From Streblospio benedicti (lineage: Eukaryota; Annelida; Polychaeta; Spionida; Spionidae), in contig CM032661.1 of assembly GCA_019095985.1 (NCBI GenBank), forward strand, positions 35,707,131 to 35,771,130: a stretch of 64,000 nt of DNA, read 5' to 3'. The notes under the pieces were generated by a model. It saw nothing but the letters and a program-made list of their open reading frames with translations. It was not told the DNA's origin and ran no database searches. Each line of letters begins with the position of its first letter. Within the stretch, counting starts at the first letter, position 1. The translations under genes and the position numbers were made by a program. Positions 1 through 12,610 of the stretch are shown one piece after another.

Positions 1-235
1 TGCAGAAACCTTCTTTTTCATCAGAAGATAGAAAAAATTGTTAATGCAAAGTACAAATGTATGTACAAGGCGGTGCACCCTCGCAATATATGTACACTTA
101 GCTCAAAAGACATGAGTCCAACACAAAGAAATCAGATTACAAATAAATGAAGATGAAAAAAACCTGAACTTAAAAAACAAGTGATGTTTTCTTGTTTGCA
201 GTTATTTTGGAACAATCAAGAACCCCAAAATTATA

Positions 236-392
236 GGCAGATCCAGGGAGCAGGAGCGCACGTCCCCCCCTTCCCCCACCAAAATACTTAATTTTCACAG
301 GGTTTTTTCTACACGCCCGCCATCGATAGTGCATACCAAACCCATGAAATTTCTGACGTGAGTCCGCACTTTTCTAAAAACCTGGATCTGCC
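236..392. mobile_element. MITE-like element, GGCAGATCCAGG family
   Basis: The stretch begins GGCAGATCCAGG and ends with the inverse, CCTGGATCTGCC, giving terminal inverted repeats of about 12 bp around a C/T-rich core. Related sequences with the same ends or core occur near 11.3-11.44 kb, 53.22-53.40 kb, 60.45 kb and 62.77-62.87 kb, so this is a dispersed family. No coding capacity. It sits just downstream (in minus-strand sense) of the last visible exon of the TMEM272-like gene, probably in an intron. Family name unknown to me. Confidence 0.6.
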
Positions 393-447
393 ATTGAAGG
401 ACCCCCAAATAAACAAACCAAGCCGTATAAATAGAAACGTTGTTGTA

Positions 448-3400
448 TTACGTGACGTTGAGCAGCCAGAAGGAGTAGAGGTAGAGCGTGGCGTGGCAGT
501 AGGCGGCAGACTCGGTGTCCACGTACTCCACCGATCCGTACACCGAGTAGACCCAGTAGCAGCCTGAAACAGGGGTGGGTGGTTAACCACTGAGTGAAAT
601 AATAATGAAGTACAGATTGCAAAGCTATTGCAATGTGGTCAATTAGTTTGCAAAGAGGCTGACCTCTGTGTCCATTTTTAAGAAAAACATTACAGCATGG
701 GCCTCAGCATCATGGGAGGGGTTGGGGTATATAATGATCTAATACTATGGTTTACAAACAACACTATATTATACAGTAATACACTATTTTTTACTAGTAA
801 TATGTGTATTACTGTTTGGTATAGTGTTTGTAAACCATAGTAGTAGACCATTATATTCCCCAACCCCTCCCATCATGCTGAGGCCCATGCATTAGAACGT
901 AGGCAAAGTTTTATTATTCATGTGCATGTGTTGTATTACTTCTCAAACTATTTATTTTTATTCGTCATTATTTTACTGTTTAAATGCTATGCCATAGCCA
1001 ATACTTTATGGTATGATTGTAATTTTTATGGAATATTTTTAGTTTCCAACTTTTCATACAAAAGTGAGAAATACTCTAAAAGAGCATATTTCACTTTTTT
1101 TAACCAAATTTCCAGATTTTGAGGTGTATTTGCAAAAGGGAAGACAGCAAACCAGCAATACAAAATCTTTGCCATATTGTTATTGACCACCATGAATGAA
1201 CGAACCCTCAGATGTGTGTATGTTGAAAAAGTTAAATTCCAGGAACACCCTATTTGCTCAGTGTATCATGTTTTGGACACCATCTTGAATTTACATTGTT
1301 CCAATAGTCCTATTCCTGCAAACTTTTGATATAATACAGAGGACACCCTAAGCTTTCCAATGATCTATGATACTCTACTCTTGCAATTTGTGATGGGTTA
1401 TACATATGTGAGCCCACCAGTCGACTGGACTATTTGTCAACGGAGCTTTTAAAACCCACAATACAGACATATAAAATATCACATTATACACTAAAATTAA
1501 TTTATATAGGTAAGTTATTTACAAAATGAACATTTACAGCAATCACCTTCCCACTTTCGGCGAACAACATTTTTAATGCAGTCATAGGAAGAAGGATTTG
1601 AGCGTCACTTACCGGCGAAGAACCAGCAGCAGAGGAAGAAGCCTGTGAGCGACTCGAGCACCTTGAGACACTTGGCGCAAGGGGGCGAGTTGTCATCGTC
1701 TGCAACACGGGGGGCAATGTGGATGATCATGTGTGGCGTGGATTATTACAATGTCCTCAAATGGGAAGATCCAGGGGTGGGAGCTTGTTGTTTTGTTTTG
1801 TTTTGTTTTGTTGTTGTTGTTTTGTTGATTTTTTTTTGATTTTTTTTTTTGGGGGGGGGGTGGCGAGGCACGTGGTGTAGGGGGTGTTCTATTACTTGGG
1901 TGATGTCACCTTTTGAAAAATATAGTAGTTATTTAACAGTATTTGAACTTACTTTCTGACCTTCTAAGTGCTACTAGTTGAAATCACATTGCCATCTTTG
2001 CTTTATGTAAAATATGTAAAATATGTCTAAATTATGGACATATATATTCAAGTGTATTTATATAATGGCACAGTCAAATCAATGTTTGTATGTCATTGTG
2101 AAACCATGTCGTGGGTGGACAAAGATGACGTCACTAACCAGGAGGGTGGCGGGGGGGGGGGGGCTGCTGCAAAGATGGCGAAAGGGGACCGGGGGGGAAA
2201 AAAAGGCCAAAAATGAGGTGAGGTGACGTCATTTCTGAACGATCCCTAATCAAGAAAAACGTATACAAACGCTTGTGGAGATGAAATTTTAAAAAGCATA
2301 AAACTGACTCGCATCTTGATCATTAAACGGTTTTATTAGAGCTAGAGGGTACGTTGATTAGAGGTTGATTAGAGGTAGGAATTTAACACAATACCTGCCA
2401 GCTCGGGGGAAGGGGAGGGCGTTTAATGGATGGAGGCTCGTATTAGGCTGGTATTAGTTGATTCTGTCTTTTATATTGACTGCGCTCAGTCTAAGAGGTA
2501 GAATAAGGTGTTATATAATATTGATACATAGAATTTTAACACTGATATGTATAATTAATTTGTTAGACTAATATGATTCATTTTAATACTATGTATACTG
2601 TATAGATAATTTTATTCAAATGGATTGTAACTTGTTACATATCCGAAACAGATAAAAAAAACATGAATAAATGAAAAATAAATGAATAAAAGTAGAGCTA
2701 AGCCATTATTAGAATATTTACGGTATGTTTAAGCCAAGAGCCATACCCCTGGCACCCCGCTGGGGTCTACAGACCCCCACTTACTACTCCCTGCTCACCG
2801 TCGCTGCTGTTCCTGGCGCAGCAGCACGTGGTGGCCCAGCTGACGAGGCGCAGCACGCCCTGCAGCACGCCCGCCGCGCCGAACACCAGCTGGTACAGTG
2901 GGATGTATGGCTCCAGCGGGCACTGCTCGCGGTACAGCACGCCTGCAAGGAGCATTGCCGTGAAACAATCGCTGGTGCTTGCGGCAGTGGGGGGGGGGGG
3001 ATGCGGGGTTATTTGGTGGTGGGTGTGAGGGGGTATAATATTCTTACTATTTTAAAATCACAATTAACGTATTATTAGTTAAGGAGGCCTACAAGCATTG
3101 TTGGAATTTTCGCTACAGAAATGTGATTGTATTGTATTGTGTTGTGTTATATTGTATTGTATTGTATTGTATAAAAGGTCAAGAAATCCTACATCCCTAA
3201 TTTCATCTTTATGAACAACTGTCTATACACTGGATGGTATGTGGCTGAAACATTGTAGGGTCTGGGGGAAAGGCTCAAAGAACATGGCGAACAAGACGAA
3301 AGAGTAGGCCCCTAATGTGTATTATGCATTGCCTTATGAAGTCCCTTTATATATGGTATAGCGTAAATCCTCATACATTTTGGGATTGTTCGGGCGTTTA

Positions 3401-5483
3401 CATCAATTATTAATATTACACATTGTATGACATCAATATCTACGTTCTCCACATACAACTCATTCTTGACTTGTTTTACCGTGTTGTATACAGCTTTGAC
3501 CTACTTTAACTCGTCTTTTACGGATCCATCCTTGTTTTTTATGTATCATCTTTAGCTTGAACGTCACATACTGACACCCACGCATGGACCACATACCACG
3601 CCTACACAGCATTGTGGGTGGCAGCTAGAAAATGGTTATAATGGAGGACACAGGAAATATTCTTTAGAAACTATTTATCCCATTTTGATGTTTTGAATGG
3701 TTGATAATTTTTGTTTGTCTTATATGACACAGCACTTACCATGTTAGACTTGAAAGCGAATGTGACGGTCGAGACCATTTGAAGCTAGCCCCCCCCCCCC
3801 CCCCCACCCCCCACCCACCCCGCCCCCGATGTGATCTTATTAATTTAGAAGTTATTATACAGCATAGGCAGAAACTAATCTGAGTATTTTTCTATTTTCT
3901 CTAATTCTCTATTCCATACGAGCCAATCCATTCAATGATCTCCAAAGAACTACATGTATTAGGATCAATTATTGAAATTATAAACCAACATTATTATCTG
4001 GCCAGTGCGTGGTCTCGTCTCCAATAGATGCAGCATACCTATTTACCAAATATCGTATTCCTGGGATAGGTTTGTGTGCATTATTATTATAATGTGGCCA
4101 AAGACTTTCTATGTCCAGAACTCAATAGAAGATCGAGACCGGGATCGGGTTATTTTAAGTCTTCAGAACGCCTTAAACTATGTACGTTCCTTTCTTAAAA
4201 AGAACGCGGTCACGTGGGGGTTTGGATTTTGGGTTTTCTACTAATTTATGCTTTTTAGTTGAACGTTGCTGACTTCTCTTTGTGATGTTGACTGCTTATA
4301 GATTCGCTAACTTCTTATCTCCTTTATGAAACAGCTGTCAGCATTTAAATACTCCGCCAAAACTTTTTTTTTTAAATCAGCTGTGTGCTACAAAATACAA
4401 CAGGTATCTGAAACAGCTCAGGGGTATATTTTTCGTTTTTATATGTTTGGTCACTTCTTGAATAGAGGATCATGTGAATAATAACTCAGAATGCTGATCC
4501 GCCCGGAAGGTCTTGGTACAGAGGGATCTACCGTAATTGCTATCAACGAGTTTGAAATGTGGGTCACGTGGAAGATTCTGAGTTCCTGAGTTCTGCTGCC
4601 AATATTCTTGTTGTTGTTTTTCTTGCACAAATAATTGAATTAGAACCTACCTAACACTATGACCTATTTCTTCAAACTGTACGTAAGCGATTGCGATATG
4701 AGAATAATAGAAATATGAATAGGCGAAAATTATTCATACTAAAAGTAGGGCCTAAGTGTTCTGACAGGACGCAAAGGACGCTTTATTTTTAGAAGTTATA
4801 TGGTTGAAAAAACAAGCACATGACACTTCTCGGAGGACATGCAACGTTTTATGAATAACCTAAAGTGGTGATGTATCATACAGTTCAACTAAAAAGATAT
4901 TTCAATGATAATTTCAGTATCTTTACAAAAGTACACAAACAAATTAGTCAGAATGCACGAAAGGTGACATAAAATACTGGTGACTGTGTGATGTTAAATG
5001 CTAAACCATGTGATAAGGTTGGAGAGAAGGGTTGAAAATGGCATCATTGTAGTTTCAATAATCCACAAAATAGGCAAAAAGCAAACAATACAAGTATTTT
5101 ATTTCAAAGTGTCTAATTATTAGTGTCTACAAAGAAATGCAATTATTTCAAATCGGTTAATGAGTGGTATTCAAAAAGTTGGTTGAATATCTTTGGTTGG
5201 CTTTAGTTTTTATTTTATTATTTTTTTATTATTATTTTTTGCTTGCTCGTTTGCTTGTTCTCTTTTTTCTTTCTTTGTGTTTGTTTGTTTTGTTTGTTTC
5301 GGGGGGCTGGGAGCTGGGTTAGGAAAACTAAGAACTCCGCCCTGAACGTGGCCCTGCAAAGCACGTACCGAAGACGAGGCTGGTGGTGGGAATGGCGAAC
5401 ATGATGCCTATCCAGATGATGCTGCACGCCGTGCCGCACAGCACGGCAGACACCTTGGCCAGGCCGCCCTTGGCAGAATCCAT
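448..5483 (-). CDS. TMEM272-like four-pass membrane protein (partial at 3' end)
   Basis: Four coding exons on the minus strand: 5483-5369, 2942-2799, 1699-1613 and 563-452, every junction GT-AG and in phase 1. The start ATG lies immediately after an acceptor at 5484. Visible product is about 152 residues. The family signature is clear: a hydrophobic N-terminal helix; then REQCPLEPYIPLYQLVFGA, matching the 'CP..p.IPiyL' region of TMEM272; the DDDNSPPC loop; a helix with CCWFFAGCYWVYSVYG; a loop Cys before TLYLYSFWLLN. Known family members are small four-helix membrane proteins of unknown function. An in-frame TAA follows at 450-448, but it overlaps a donor-like GTAATA at 451 and would cut the fourth helix short, so the gene probably continues beyond base 1. 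Exons are very GC-rich against AT-rich introns. Confidence 0.75.
695..890. mobile_element. 196-bp foldback (hairpin) MITE
   Basis: Near-perfect inverted repeat: the left arm starts GCATGGGCCTCAGCATCATG and the right arm ends with its near-complement CATGCTGAGGCCCATGC. The arms (about 85 bp each) pair almost to the centre, leaving a short AT-rich loop. CATTA occurs close to both ends and may be a target duplication. No coding capacity. It lies in an intron of the TMEM272-like gene. Confidence 0.7.
1785..1862. repeat. Low-complexity T/G tract
   Basis: A run of TTTTG units passes into poly-T and then poly-G. A sequence starting GATCCAGGGGTGGGAG just before it (about 1770) resembles the end of the GGCAGATCCAGG repeat family, so the tract may be the decayed core of such an element. 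Confidence 0.6.
3788..3822. repeat. Poly-C tract
   Basis: Nearly pure C run of about 35 bases inside the largest intron region of the TMEM272-like gene. Nothing else is recognised between about 3.1 and 5.2 kb apart from AT-rich intron sequence. Confidence 0.7.
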
Positions 5484-6817
5484 CTACACAGACGACACGT
5501 GCCACTAGTTATACATTTACTTCTCTTTTCGAGTGATGTTTAAACTTACTTTACATCCCTGTGAACGTACCAACCCAACTAGTAGAATTGAACATAGGCG
5601 TATTATATGTTAGTATACCCTTGTGTTTTACATAGATCTAGACAGAACGTCAGCGTAATACATTTAACAAATTTACTTTGGCAATGTTGTCTATTGTGTT
5701 TGATGAACCTGATAGTCATAGTCATGTGGCCTAGTATAGTTGGATCGCCAAACATACTGCAGAACACACCATGTCACTACTGCCCTGTGTTTTCTTCAGG
5801 GTGAGGCTTGATGCATTCAAACATGGCTACTCAGTCGTGAATAATACACAGCGCGTATGTACAAAGTAATTATTTCTGTCAATGTAAATTATCAATTCAC
5901 CGTGATATTTAGTTACACGCTCTACAGAAGCCAGAATTACACACGCGAGTATGGATCAATGGACGGGTTACTAAGGTGGATACCTTACCGCAGTGGATGC
6001 CTTACCACAATTATAATGGCCTTGTTTACATAGCACACTGGAACGCCAAATATGGTCAAAGCTTGCAGTAGCAACAATTATGAGAACTATGAGAATGTTG
6101 GTCACGCCAATACCCGAGCATACCTGTCTTAAGCGGGTAACAACGGGCGTAATAGTTCTGGGACACTGTCGTTTGTACAGCTATAGGATTCCATACACGT
6201 TGTGTGCGCCTCAGAGCACGTGCCTCCGAATGCCAAACACCTGTGTTTGACTCAAGGCCTACGAGTCCGCTATTTGTGCTAACTTCTGCTTTGTGCAGAA
6301 TGGTGCTGGTTTCTGCTCATATGCTTGTTGCACTAAGTTCCCAAAAAGAACTGAAACATGCACACTCTTACGGGGCCTTACGCCTGCACCAAACTGAGCT
6401 GTATATTGATTGGCTTGCTCATTAAAGAACAGTCGCGTCCTCACGTTAACCTATACATTTAGAAGTGATACAGCACAGGCAGAAACTACTCTGATGAGTA
6501 TTTATTTTCTAACTTCTGCTATACATGTACATGTATAACTGAACCTATTCTTTTTTAAAGCAAACTGTACATTGATTCAAAGAAACTCACAGAACTCTTA
6601 ATCTCCTACATCCATTAATACCAACTATGTGCATTTCAATATCCACCCTCACCTTGCGTTAGATAAAATTTATATCAATGAAAAAACAAACAGCACTTTG
6701 AAAATCCGTATCCTATCCACCTTAAATCATTCTAGATTTGCATTTACACTGTTCTTATCAGTATAAAATGGGTAATAGCATGTGTATAAGCCAGTCTTGT
6801 TCTAGTACACCACTCAC

Positions 6818-6920
6818 CGTGAATGATGTGTTTGCTTTTGTGTTCGACTGTCTGTCCTGAATCTCAACTCCTTCTGATCCGCCTATTTAAGGCAAACGGT
6901 AAAATGTGGATCATCACGTG
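6818..6920 (-). promoter_or_regulatory. Candidate promoter and noncoding first exon of the TMEM272-like gene
   Basis: On the minus strand a strong donor (CACG|GTGAGTG) at 6818/6817 closes an ATG-free stretch. About 65 bases upstream lies TTAAATAG (complement of 6883-6890), a plausible TATA-like box, and further upstream a CACGTG E-box at 6915-6920. This would give a first exon of about 45 bases starting near 6860 and splicing to the ATG exon at 5483. Inference from spacing and splice signals only. Confidence 0.45.
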
Positions 6921-9559
6921 ACCCGGACACGCTCCGGATGTTACAGAGAGACATACGTCACGCGACAATAGATCTAGGCCACGTCACATGCGGGTGAATG
7001 AAGCTCAACCGCAGTGTTTAGAAGCGAGGCGGTTTGCCACCGTTACCCGCCTCACGAACAAAACTAAACCAAAGTCAAAACAATTTTATAGAAGCATTAC
7101 TTTTACCTATTGGTTCGAACTTTAGTAGAAATGGTTATTTTATTTTGATAATATTTGCAAATGCATAAAAACAAGGGAGTTTTAATCCTTAATTTGACCG
7201 TGTGAGGATTTATTTCGACCTAGACTGATGTTCGCAAATTTTATTTTGAAATACAGCAAAAGCCACCGCAGCTGGGGGTACATAAAATGTTTCTCAGAAA
7301 CATTAAATTACACAGTAAGTTATATGCCGACAAAGTGCATCAAACTAAAATAACATTATGACTAAATCTCGAACACACTAGTGCTGTCAATCCTCTAATT
7401 TAAACTAAAAAATAGCGTTGATGCTTACCCTCCGCTATGTTGGTTTAGTTTTGTTCATAGTGGTTGCCATCGTTTCTGGACAGTGAATAGGGGAGCTGAA
7501 AAGTTTGGGTCTTTTACCACTTTAATCGTCGTAAAAAAATGATGCTTTCATGGTTTAATTTGGTTTTATAGTTTTACTCCGTATTTTTATTTTGTTTATT
7601 TTGTACATATATTTTATGGTGTGGTGGGGGCGTAATTTTAAGGCATCGTATTAAAAGTTTACAAAGAACTACGTCACTCAAACGAAGACCGCACGTTCAA
7701 AATAGAAAAGGTGTCGATTTACGGCTGCATTAGACTTAGCGCTATTTCTGCCAACTATGTCACATGATCAAATTCAAATTGCATCCTGCACGAGTATAAA
7801 CCTAATTATAGCCACAGATGTTCAGACCGATGCTGCATATGAAATGTCTTACATTTTCCTGCGGTGCACCACAAGTATAAAAGTTGAACTGTAAAACTGA
7901 GAGTACTGCCCATCCCTACATGTGGGCCGTTACATGCCTTTGCTTACGTCATATTATCCTCCCACGCGCTCTCTTGTCACAGGACAGAAGCCGCCACATG
8001 CACCGCCTGCGCGTCTCTGTGTCGACCACATACGCCTCCTCTGTGCTTTACCTCTATAGTTTAATTTAGGTTTACTTATTATTGTGACAATGTCCAAATA
8101 ATAACATATATACATCAACAACAATATCAAATTTAATTTGGACCCGGCAACATTTGGTGTACGGAGTCACATTAATAAATGCTTATAATGTTACATTATA
8201 ATGATTACGACTAATATAACAATGAATATTAAATATATTTACATACAACAGTATATCAAGCAATATGACTTTTACAATTCGTACATTTTTTGTTTACGGA
8301 GATTAAAACATTCGTTTGAGAATTTTGCAGTGCTTTTATGGCAAGACACTGATAATAGCAAAACTTTATGTGTCGCATCTCAATAAAAAGTAAACTTATA
8401 AACTTTTATATACTACACTTATTTTAATAACATTTCTACTTTCCACTCCTTCTTCAAGTGGCACTCAAGTAACTCAATCGACAAGTAACATAATTAACAT
8501 TTGGTTTAAACTTTTTATGTTGCAAAGTTGAAAACTATAGATTCTAATTTGATTTTGTATTTATAACTTACTAAGTTTGATATGTTAGATTTATTTTATT
8601 ATGGTTATGAGTACTCGGAGAAGCCTGCAAAGGCTGAAATATTGTTCAAATAAAGAAACATATCATATCAAATTACTTTTTATTAATATTGAAATATGGG
8701 ACACAGGAAGCATTGGAAATACAGCCCTTAGTAAGCAGCAATGACACCATAGGATGTTATGTCTTCTTGGGCATTAATGGATGGACAAGCCCAAATCGCT
8801 TATTCGGATCTTACTATTGTCAGTTTGTTTGTTTTTTTATCTCCTTGCCATGCTTCCTTCAAGACAAAACGCGTAACACACACCAATTACAACAATTACG
8901 AGCCATATTTATATTATGAAATGGATAATAAATCACGTTCCTCTAATGCTCTATCTTTACATGGAAATTGGTCTACAATGTGCATTAAACAAACCGAATG
9001 GATGGAAATGTTTAGAAATATATCATTTGAGGGCGGGAAGCGGGGGGGGGGATTACGTTGTACTCAGGTAGAATTTCAAAATATTCTGACTGTCAAATTC
9101 TATGTAATACATATACTTCTTTGAATGTATGTTACCACATCTTATTTCAAAAGTCATTTTTTGGTATAGTAAACATTTATTTAATTATTATGAAATACAA
9201 TCACATACTATTCATGGCTATTATGATTAATAGAATTACGTAACATGGCACACTCAATGCATTCTTATGAACATGTTATGGCTAAAATTAAAACTCATTT
9301 TCAGTGAATTTGAATCATACCTAGCAAATATCTTGAATATGTTACACTCATCTGTGAACACAAGGGTCTAAAATTACATACAGCATGCACAATTTGGGTA
9401 AACCAATACATAGTTGTTAAAATATGCATTATACTACCCTGCTTTAATTAACAATAAAACATAAATCACCCAATTAGACTATACACAATAAAGGATACAA
9501 TTATTTACCGTGAAAAAGAAAATTCCTAACTTGTATAATTTTCGTGCACAGTGAATTAA
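6921..9559. other. Intergenic region, no gene recognised
   Basis: AT-rich sequence between two divergently unrelated minus-strand genes. Short ORFs here lack homology, splice context or codon bias. One GC-richer patch at about 7960-8050 stands out from its surroundings but none of its frames resembles a known domain. A G-run lies at about 9042-9050. Confidence 0.5.
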
Positions 9560-9925
9560 CATCCAAGAGTTGTATTGTACTCTGTTTCTTGATATAAGCA
9601 ATGCATACTTAATCCAGTCTCAAAAGTTATTTACACATCCATACTTCATCACAGCCGTAGTAATGTGTAAAGATCATGAATATCAATGTCTGAATCATCC
9701 AATTTCACCCAAACATCAAATTCATCCAATTTCATCAACAATTTCACCCAATCATCATTTCACACATCCATACTTCATCCTTCCGATACTTCATCACAGC
9801 TCCAGTAATGTTTAAAGATCATGAATATCTTTATATCAATTTCATTCAATCATCGTCATTAATTTCATCCATCCATTCATCATCAACTTTATCCAATCAT
9901 TATCATCATCAATTTCATTCAATCA
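9560..9925. repeat. ATCA-type minisatellite downstream of RPS10
   Basis: Degenerate tandem units rich in TTCAT, CAATCATCA and CACATCCATACTTCATC. A larger duplicated block (CACATCCATACTTCATC followed by AAAGATCATGAATATC) occurs near 9640 and again near 9760. The array abuts the stop codon of the RPS10 gene, and its ATCA units merge into the stop codon itself. Confidence 0.65.
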
Positions 9926-11158
9926 TCATCTGCGTGTGGCTGGGACGACCTCTGGGGGCAGATTAAGGAATTCCCGCAGGTACTGGATTCCCTCATCTGT
10001 CAAGTACCAGTGATAATGACGCCATCTAAACTGCTCCGTCACATAGCCTCTGGACTTCAACGACTACAAAAGATAAACATATAAAAAATCATAACCCTAT
10101 AATATCATAACACAGATATCTAAACATCATTATATTTAGTATAATAATAACAAAGCCTGTAACTTCGGAAACTTGGGTTATGTAAAATTTGTGCACAGTA
10201 TCAACGTGCAAGTTTCGTCATAAGTCTTGCATGATTTGTATTCAAAACCATTTATTTTCATTTCAAAATGAAATGTAGTACAAATCTTTTGACAAATAAT
10301 GACCTACACACTAGCAATTTAAAATGAAATGCCAAACACGAATGCTAACATAAAGTGCACCAAGTTAGTAGGTCGTGTACTAATTACCACACTGTCTTTT
10401 GCAGCATTGCCCTTTCTTCACATAACCACGATATTTAATTGTTACTTAATCAATTAGTTAGTACTTTCATTTGGTCAAAAGTAATTGTTAATCAAATAAG
10501 GCGCGGGTCAGCACATTGTAGTGATCTATAGTTCTGTTAGACCATTAGAAGGCTGCTTCGTAACTGATTTGACCTCATGAAACAAGTGCACGTTTTGAAT
10601 GACGGCCTAACGGACGTTACGCAACGTCAGTAAACACAATAAGTGGCTATGTTTCTTCGGTAAATTGTCGTTTGCTCGACTTAAGTGGATACGGCCGTTG
10701 GCGGGAAGAGATATTTTGCTCGAAATAAGCAAGGTTTTTTTTCTCACCAAAAATCTGTTCCTACCGGTGACATATAGTAGTTTTTGGTGTTGCATCTTTT
10801 TTATACCCATCGCCCATAGCAATAATTGAATTACAGTAGAACCGCCAATCAAGATCACCTCTATAATAAGATCACGTTCCACCGCCCCAGACCTTCATAA
10901 AGCTACCAAAAGAGACCCCTGTAAAGAGATCATCTCTCTATTGAGACAATCTAACACTGGTGCCAAAAGAGAGGTTCTACTGTACTTAAAATATAAGCAA
11001 TAACATGTACTTACAGTCAAAGCCTTGATCACGTGAAGGTTGGGAACGCTCTCAACCTCTGGGTGCTTGGGGGCATGGAAGTCTTTCTCGGCACACATAA
11101 CGCCCTCCTTGAAGAGGTGCTCATAGATGGCGACACGGTTCTTCTTTGGCATCAACAT
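9926..11158 (-). CDS. RPS10: Ribosomal protein S10 (eS10), C-terminally short copy
   Basis: Two exons, 11158-11015 ([20 protein letters not shown] and on, 48 codons) and 10063-9926 ([20 protein letters not shown] and on, 45 codons plus stop), joined in phase 0 at GT-AG sites. This is the eS10 winged-helix domain of the small ribosomal subunit. The ATG exon starts just after an acceptor (CTTTAG|AATG), so a noncoding upstream exon is expected; a donor GTAAGT at 11533 with TTATTTAAGG upstream is a weak candidate. Family members are about 150-165 residues; this one stops at 93, right after [10 protein letters not shown], where others continue with a basic, Gly/Arg-rich tail. The loop after PKHPE is also shorter than usual. 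Either a divergent paralog, a decaying copy, or a gene whose tail was lost to minisatellite expansion. Confidence 0.8.
10833..10983. mobile_element. MITE with ACAGTAGAACC ends
   Basis: Begins ACAGTAGAACC and ends GGTTCTACTGT, with a 151-bp core containing AAGATCACCTC and GAGATCATCTCTC motifs. Ends of this type are common in invertebrate MITEs. Located in the RPS10 intron region immediately beside the exon ending at 11015. A diverged relative lies at 34063-34240. Confidence 0.65.
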
Positions 11159-11264
11159 TCTAAAGCACAACGAGAACATTTAAACAGTGATTAATATTGA
11201 ATAAGTCGAAGATTCACTCAAATTTACAGAGATGTGTTGCTTGATACGGCCACCACAGGCCGAT

Positions 11265-11439
11265 TCTATCGTTCTTTTTTTCCCTTTCTTTTTTTTTCTT
11301 TTTTTTTCATTTTTTTTTTTTTTTTTTTTGGGGGGGGGCTCACTTCATGGGTACTCACGTTCCATGGTGAACATGCCCAAAATCCTGTGATAATGAAATA
11401 TTTTGGTAGGGAGAGGGGAGCACTGCCCTGGATCTGCCT
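11265..11439. mobile_element. Truncated GGCAGATCCAGG-family element with poly-T/G core
   Basis: A long T run (about 11280-11330) and G run lead into sequence with CCATGGTGAACATGC, AAAATCCTGTGATAATGAAATATTTTGG and a terminal CCCTGGATCTGCC. The terminus and the GAAGTATTTTGG-like core match copies near 53.3 and 60.5 kb. The left end is obscured by low complexity. Confidence 0.5.
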
Positions 11440-12610
11440 ATGGTCATTGCGCAAGTGAATCAGAGAGAAGTCTTGTAGCACGGTACTAGCACAGCTACTT
11501 TATGATCATATGAATCAACTACCGTAAACTTACAAGAGTCCGCGTGTTATGGCACGCCCACCTTAAATAACTAATTTTGCCAACGGGTGACAAGGTGGCA
11601 CTCAACGGATTTGCATTAGCCGCCGTCAAATTAGTCAAAATCAACAGTGAACTATCATGATACTTCAAACTGATTGCAAGGTCAGGAGTGAGCTTATGTT
11701 CAGAGGTAAATCATTGGTATGACCTAAATATTTGTAGATGAATTCGTCGATATATTGAAGGTGTTACCAACTTAGTAGAACCACATGTCAAAGACATATT
11801 TTAATGTCAAAGATAATCGTTCACCTCATGCATTGTTTACTCGTATTTTCTACCTCAAAGAAACTTTTCAAGCAAGATGGACATTCAAGAATGGTCTTAC
11901 TAGAGGCTACAATTTTCTCACCTATGACTTTATACTTTTGTTTTTGTTTCATTACTTGCCGACAAATAATATCAATTCAAATATAAAGTAATACAATTCT
12001 CATACCTTATAAGCTTTCAAACTTCGTTGTAAAATGCTAAAATGCAATATGAACGCAAAATGCAAGTAACTCCGTGTTTGTGACGTTTGTACGATATGAG
12101 AAATCTCCAAATCGCAGAATATATAAGGGCAGATCACGTGATCTTTTAATCGAATTTCTGAGAGACAAAGAAAAACCACCACAATTAGAGTTCCCTTTAT
12201 TTTCGCCCAAGTATGTGCTCGGTTAAGATGGTTACGCAATGTTACTAACTGTTTACGGAGGTTGACAAAAGTTTAACTGTCTTTATAATTGTTTGATTGT
12301 TGTATAATCGTTCACTTGCTGTGTCCTTAAATAGATTTTATTTATCTATATGGGTACAATTTATAGCAATAACGTGGCTCTGTAAACAGCATGCCATTTG
12401 TAGTTGACGTTTGGTAAATGGCTAAACGGTCAAATTGGTAATTTTGTCTTCTTTTTGAAGGGATCAAATTGTTTACGAGGAACACTCACTGGTCGTGAAA
12501 TAAACTTTCCTTTGTTTTAAATTTCTATTTCAGGTTTAATCGAGGTGTCCGCGCATCCTTTAAAGTCTTAAAATGCATTGTTTTGTTTGGGGTGGAAAAT
12601 AATAGTTATT
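11440..12610. other. Intergenic region, no gene recognised
   Basis: AT-rich sequence upstream of RPS10. A possible first exon or promoter of RPS10 (donor at 11533, TATTTAAGG at 11561-11570) is the only structured item I can point to, and it is weak. Short ORFs near 11.8-12.2 kb have no recognisable content. Confidence 0.45.

Noticed and set aside
2126-2231. Two TGACGTCA (CRE-like) palindromes 98 bases apart
   Set aside because: They lie in an intron around a G-rich tract, probably part of a repeat, with no promoter nearby. Two 8-mers alone are too weak to call a control element.
7884-8069. GC-rich patch with a 61-codon frame
   Set aside because: No frame on either strand resembles the missing RPS10 tail or any known domain; flanking splice signals are unconvincing.
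9570-9815. 81-codon frame in the minisatellite beside RPS10
   Set aside because: Composed of HP-I-S-rich repeat translation; no coding signal.
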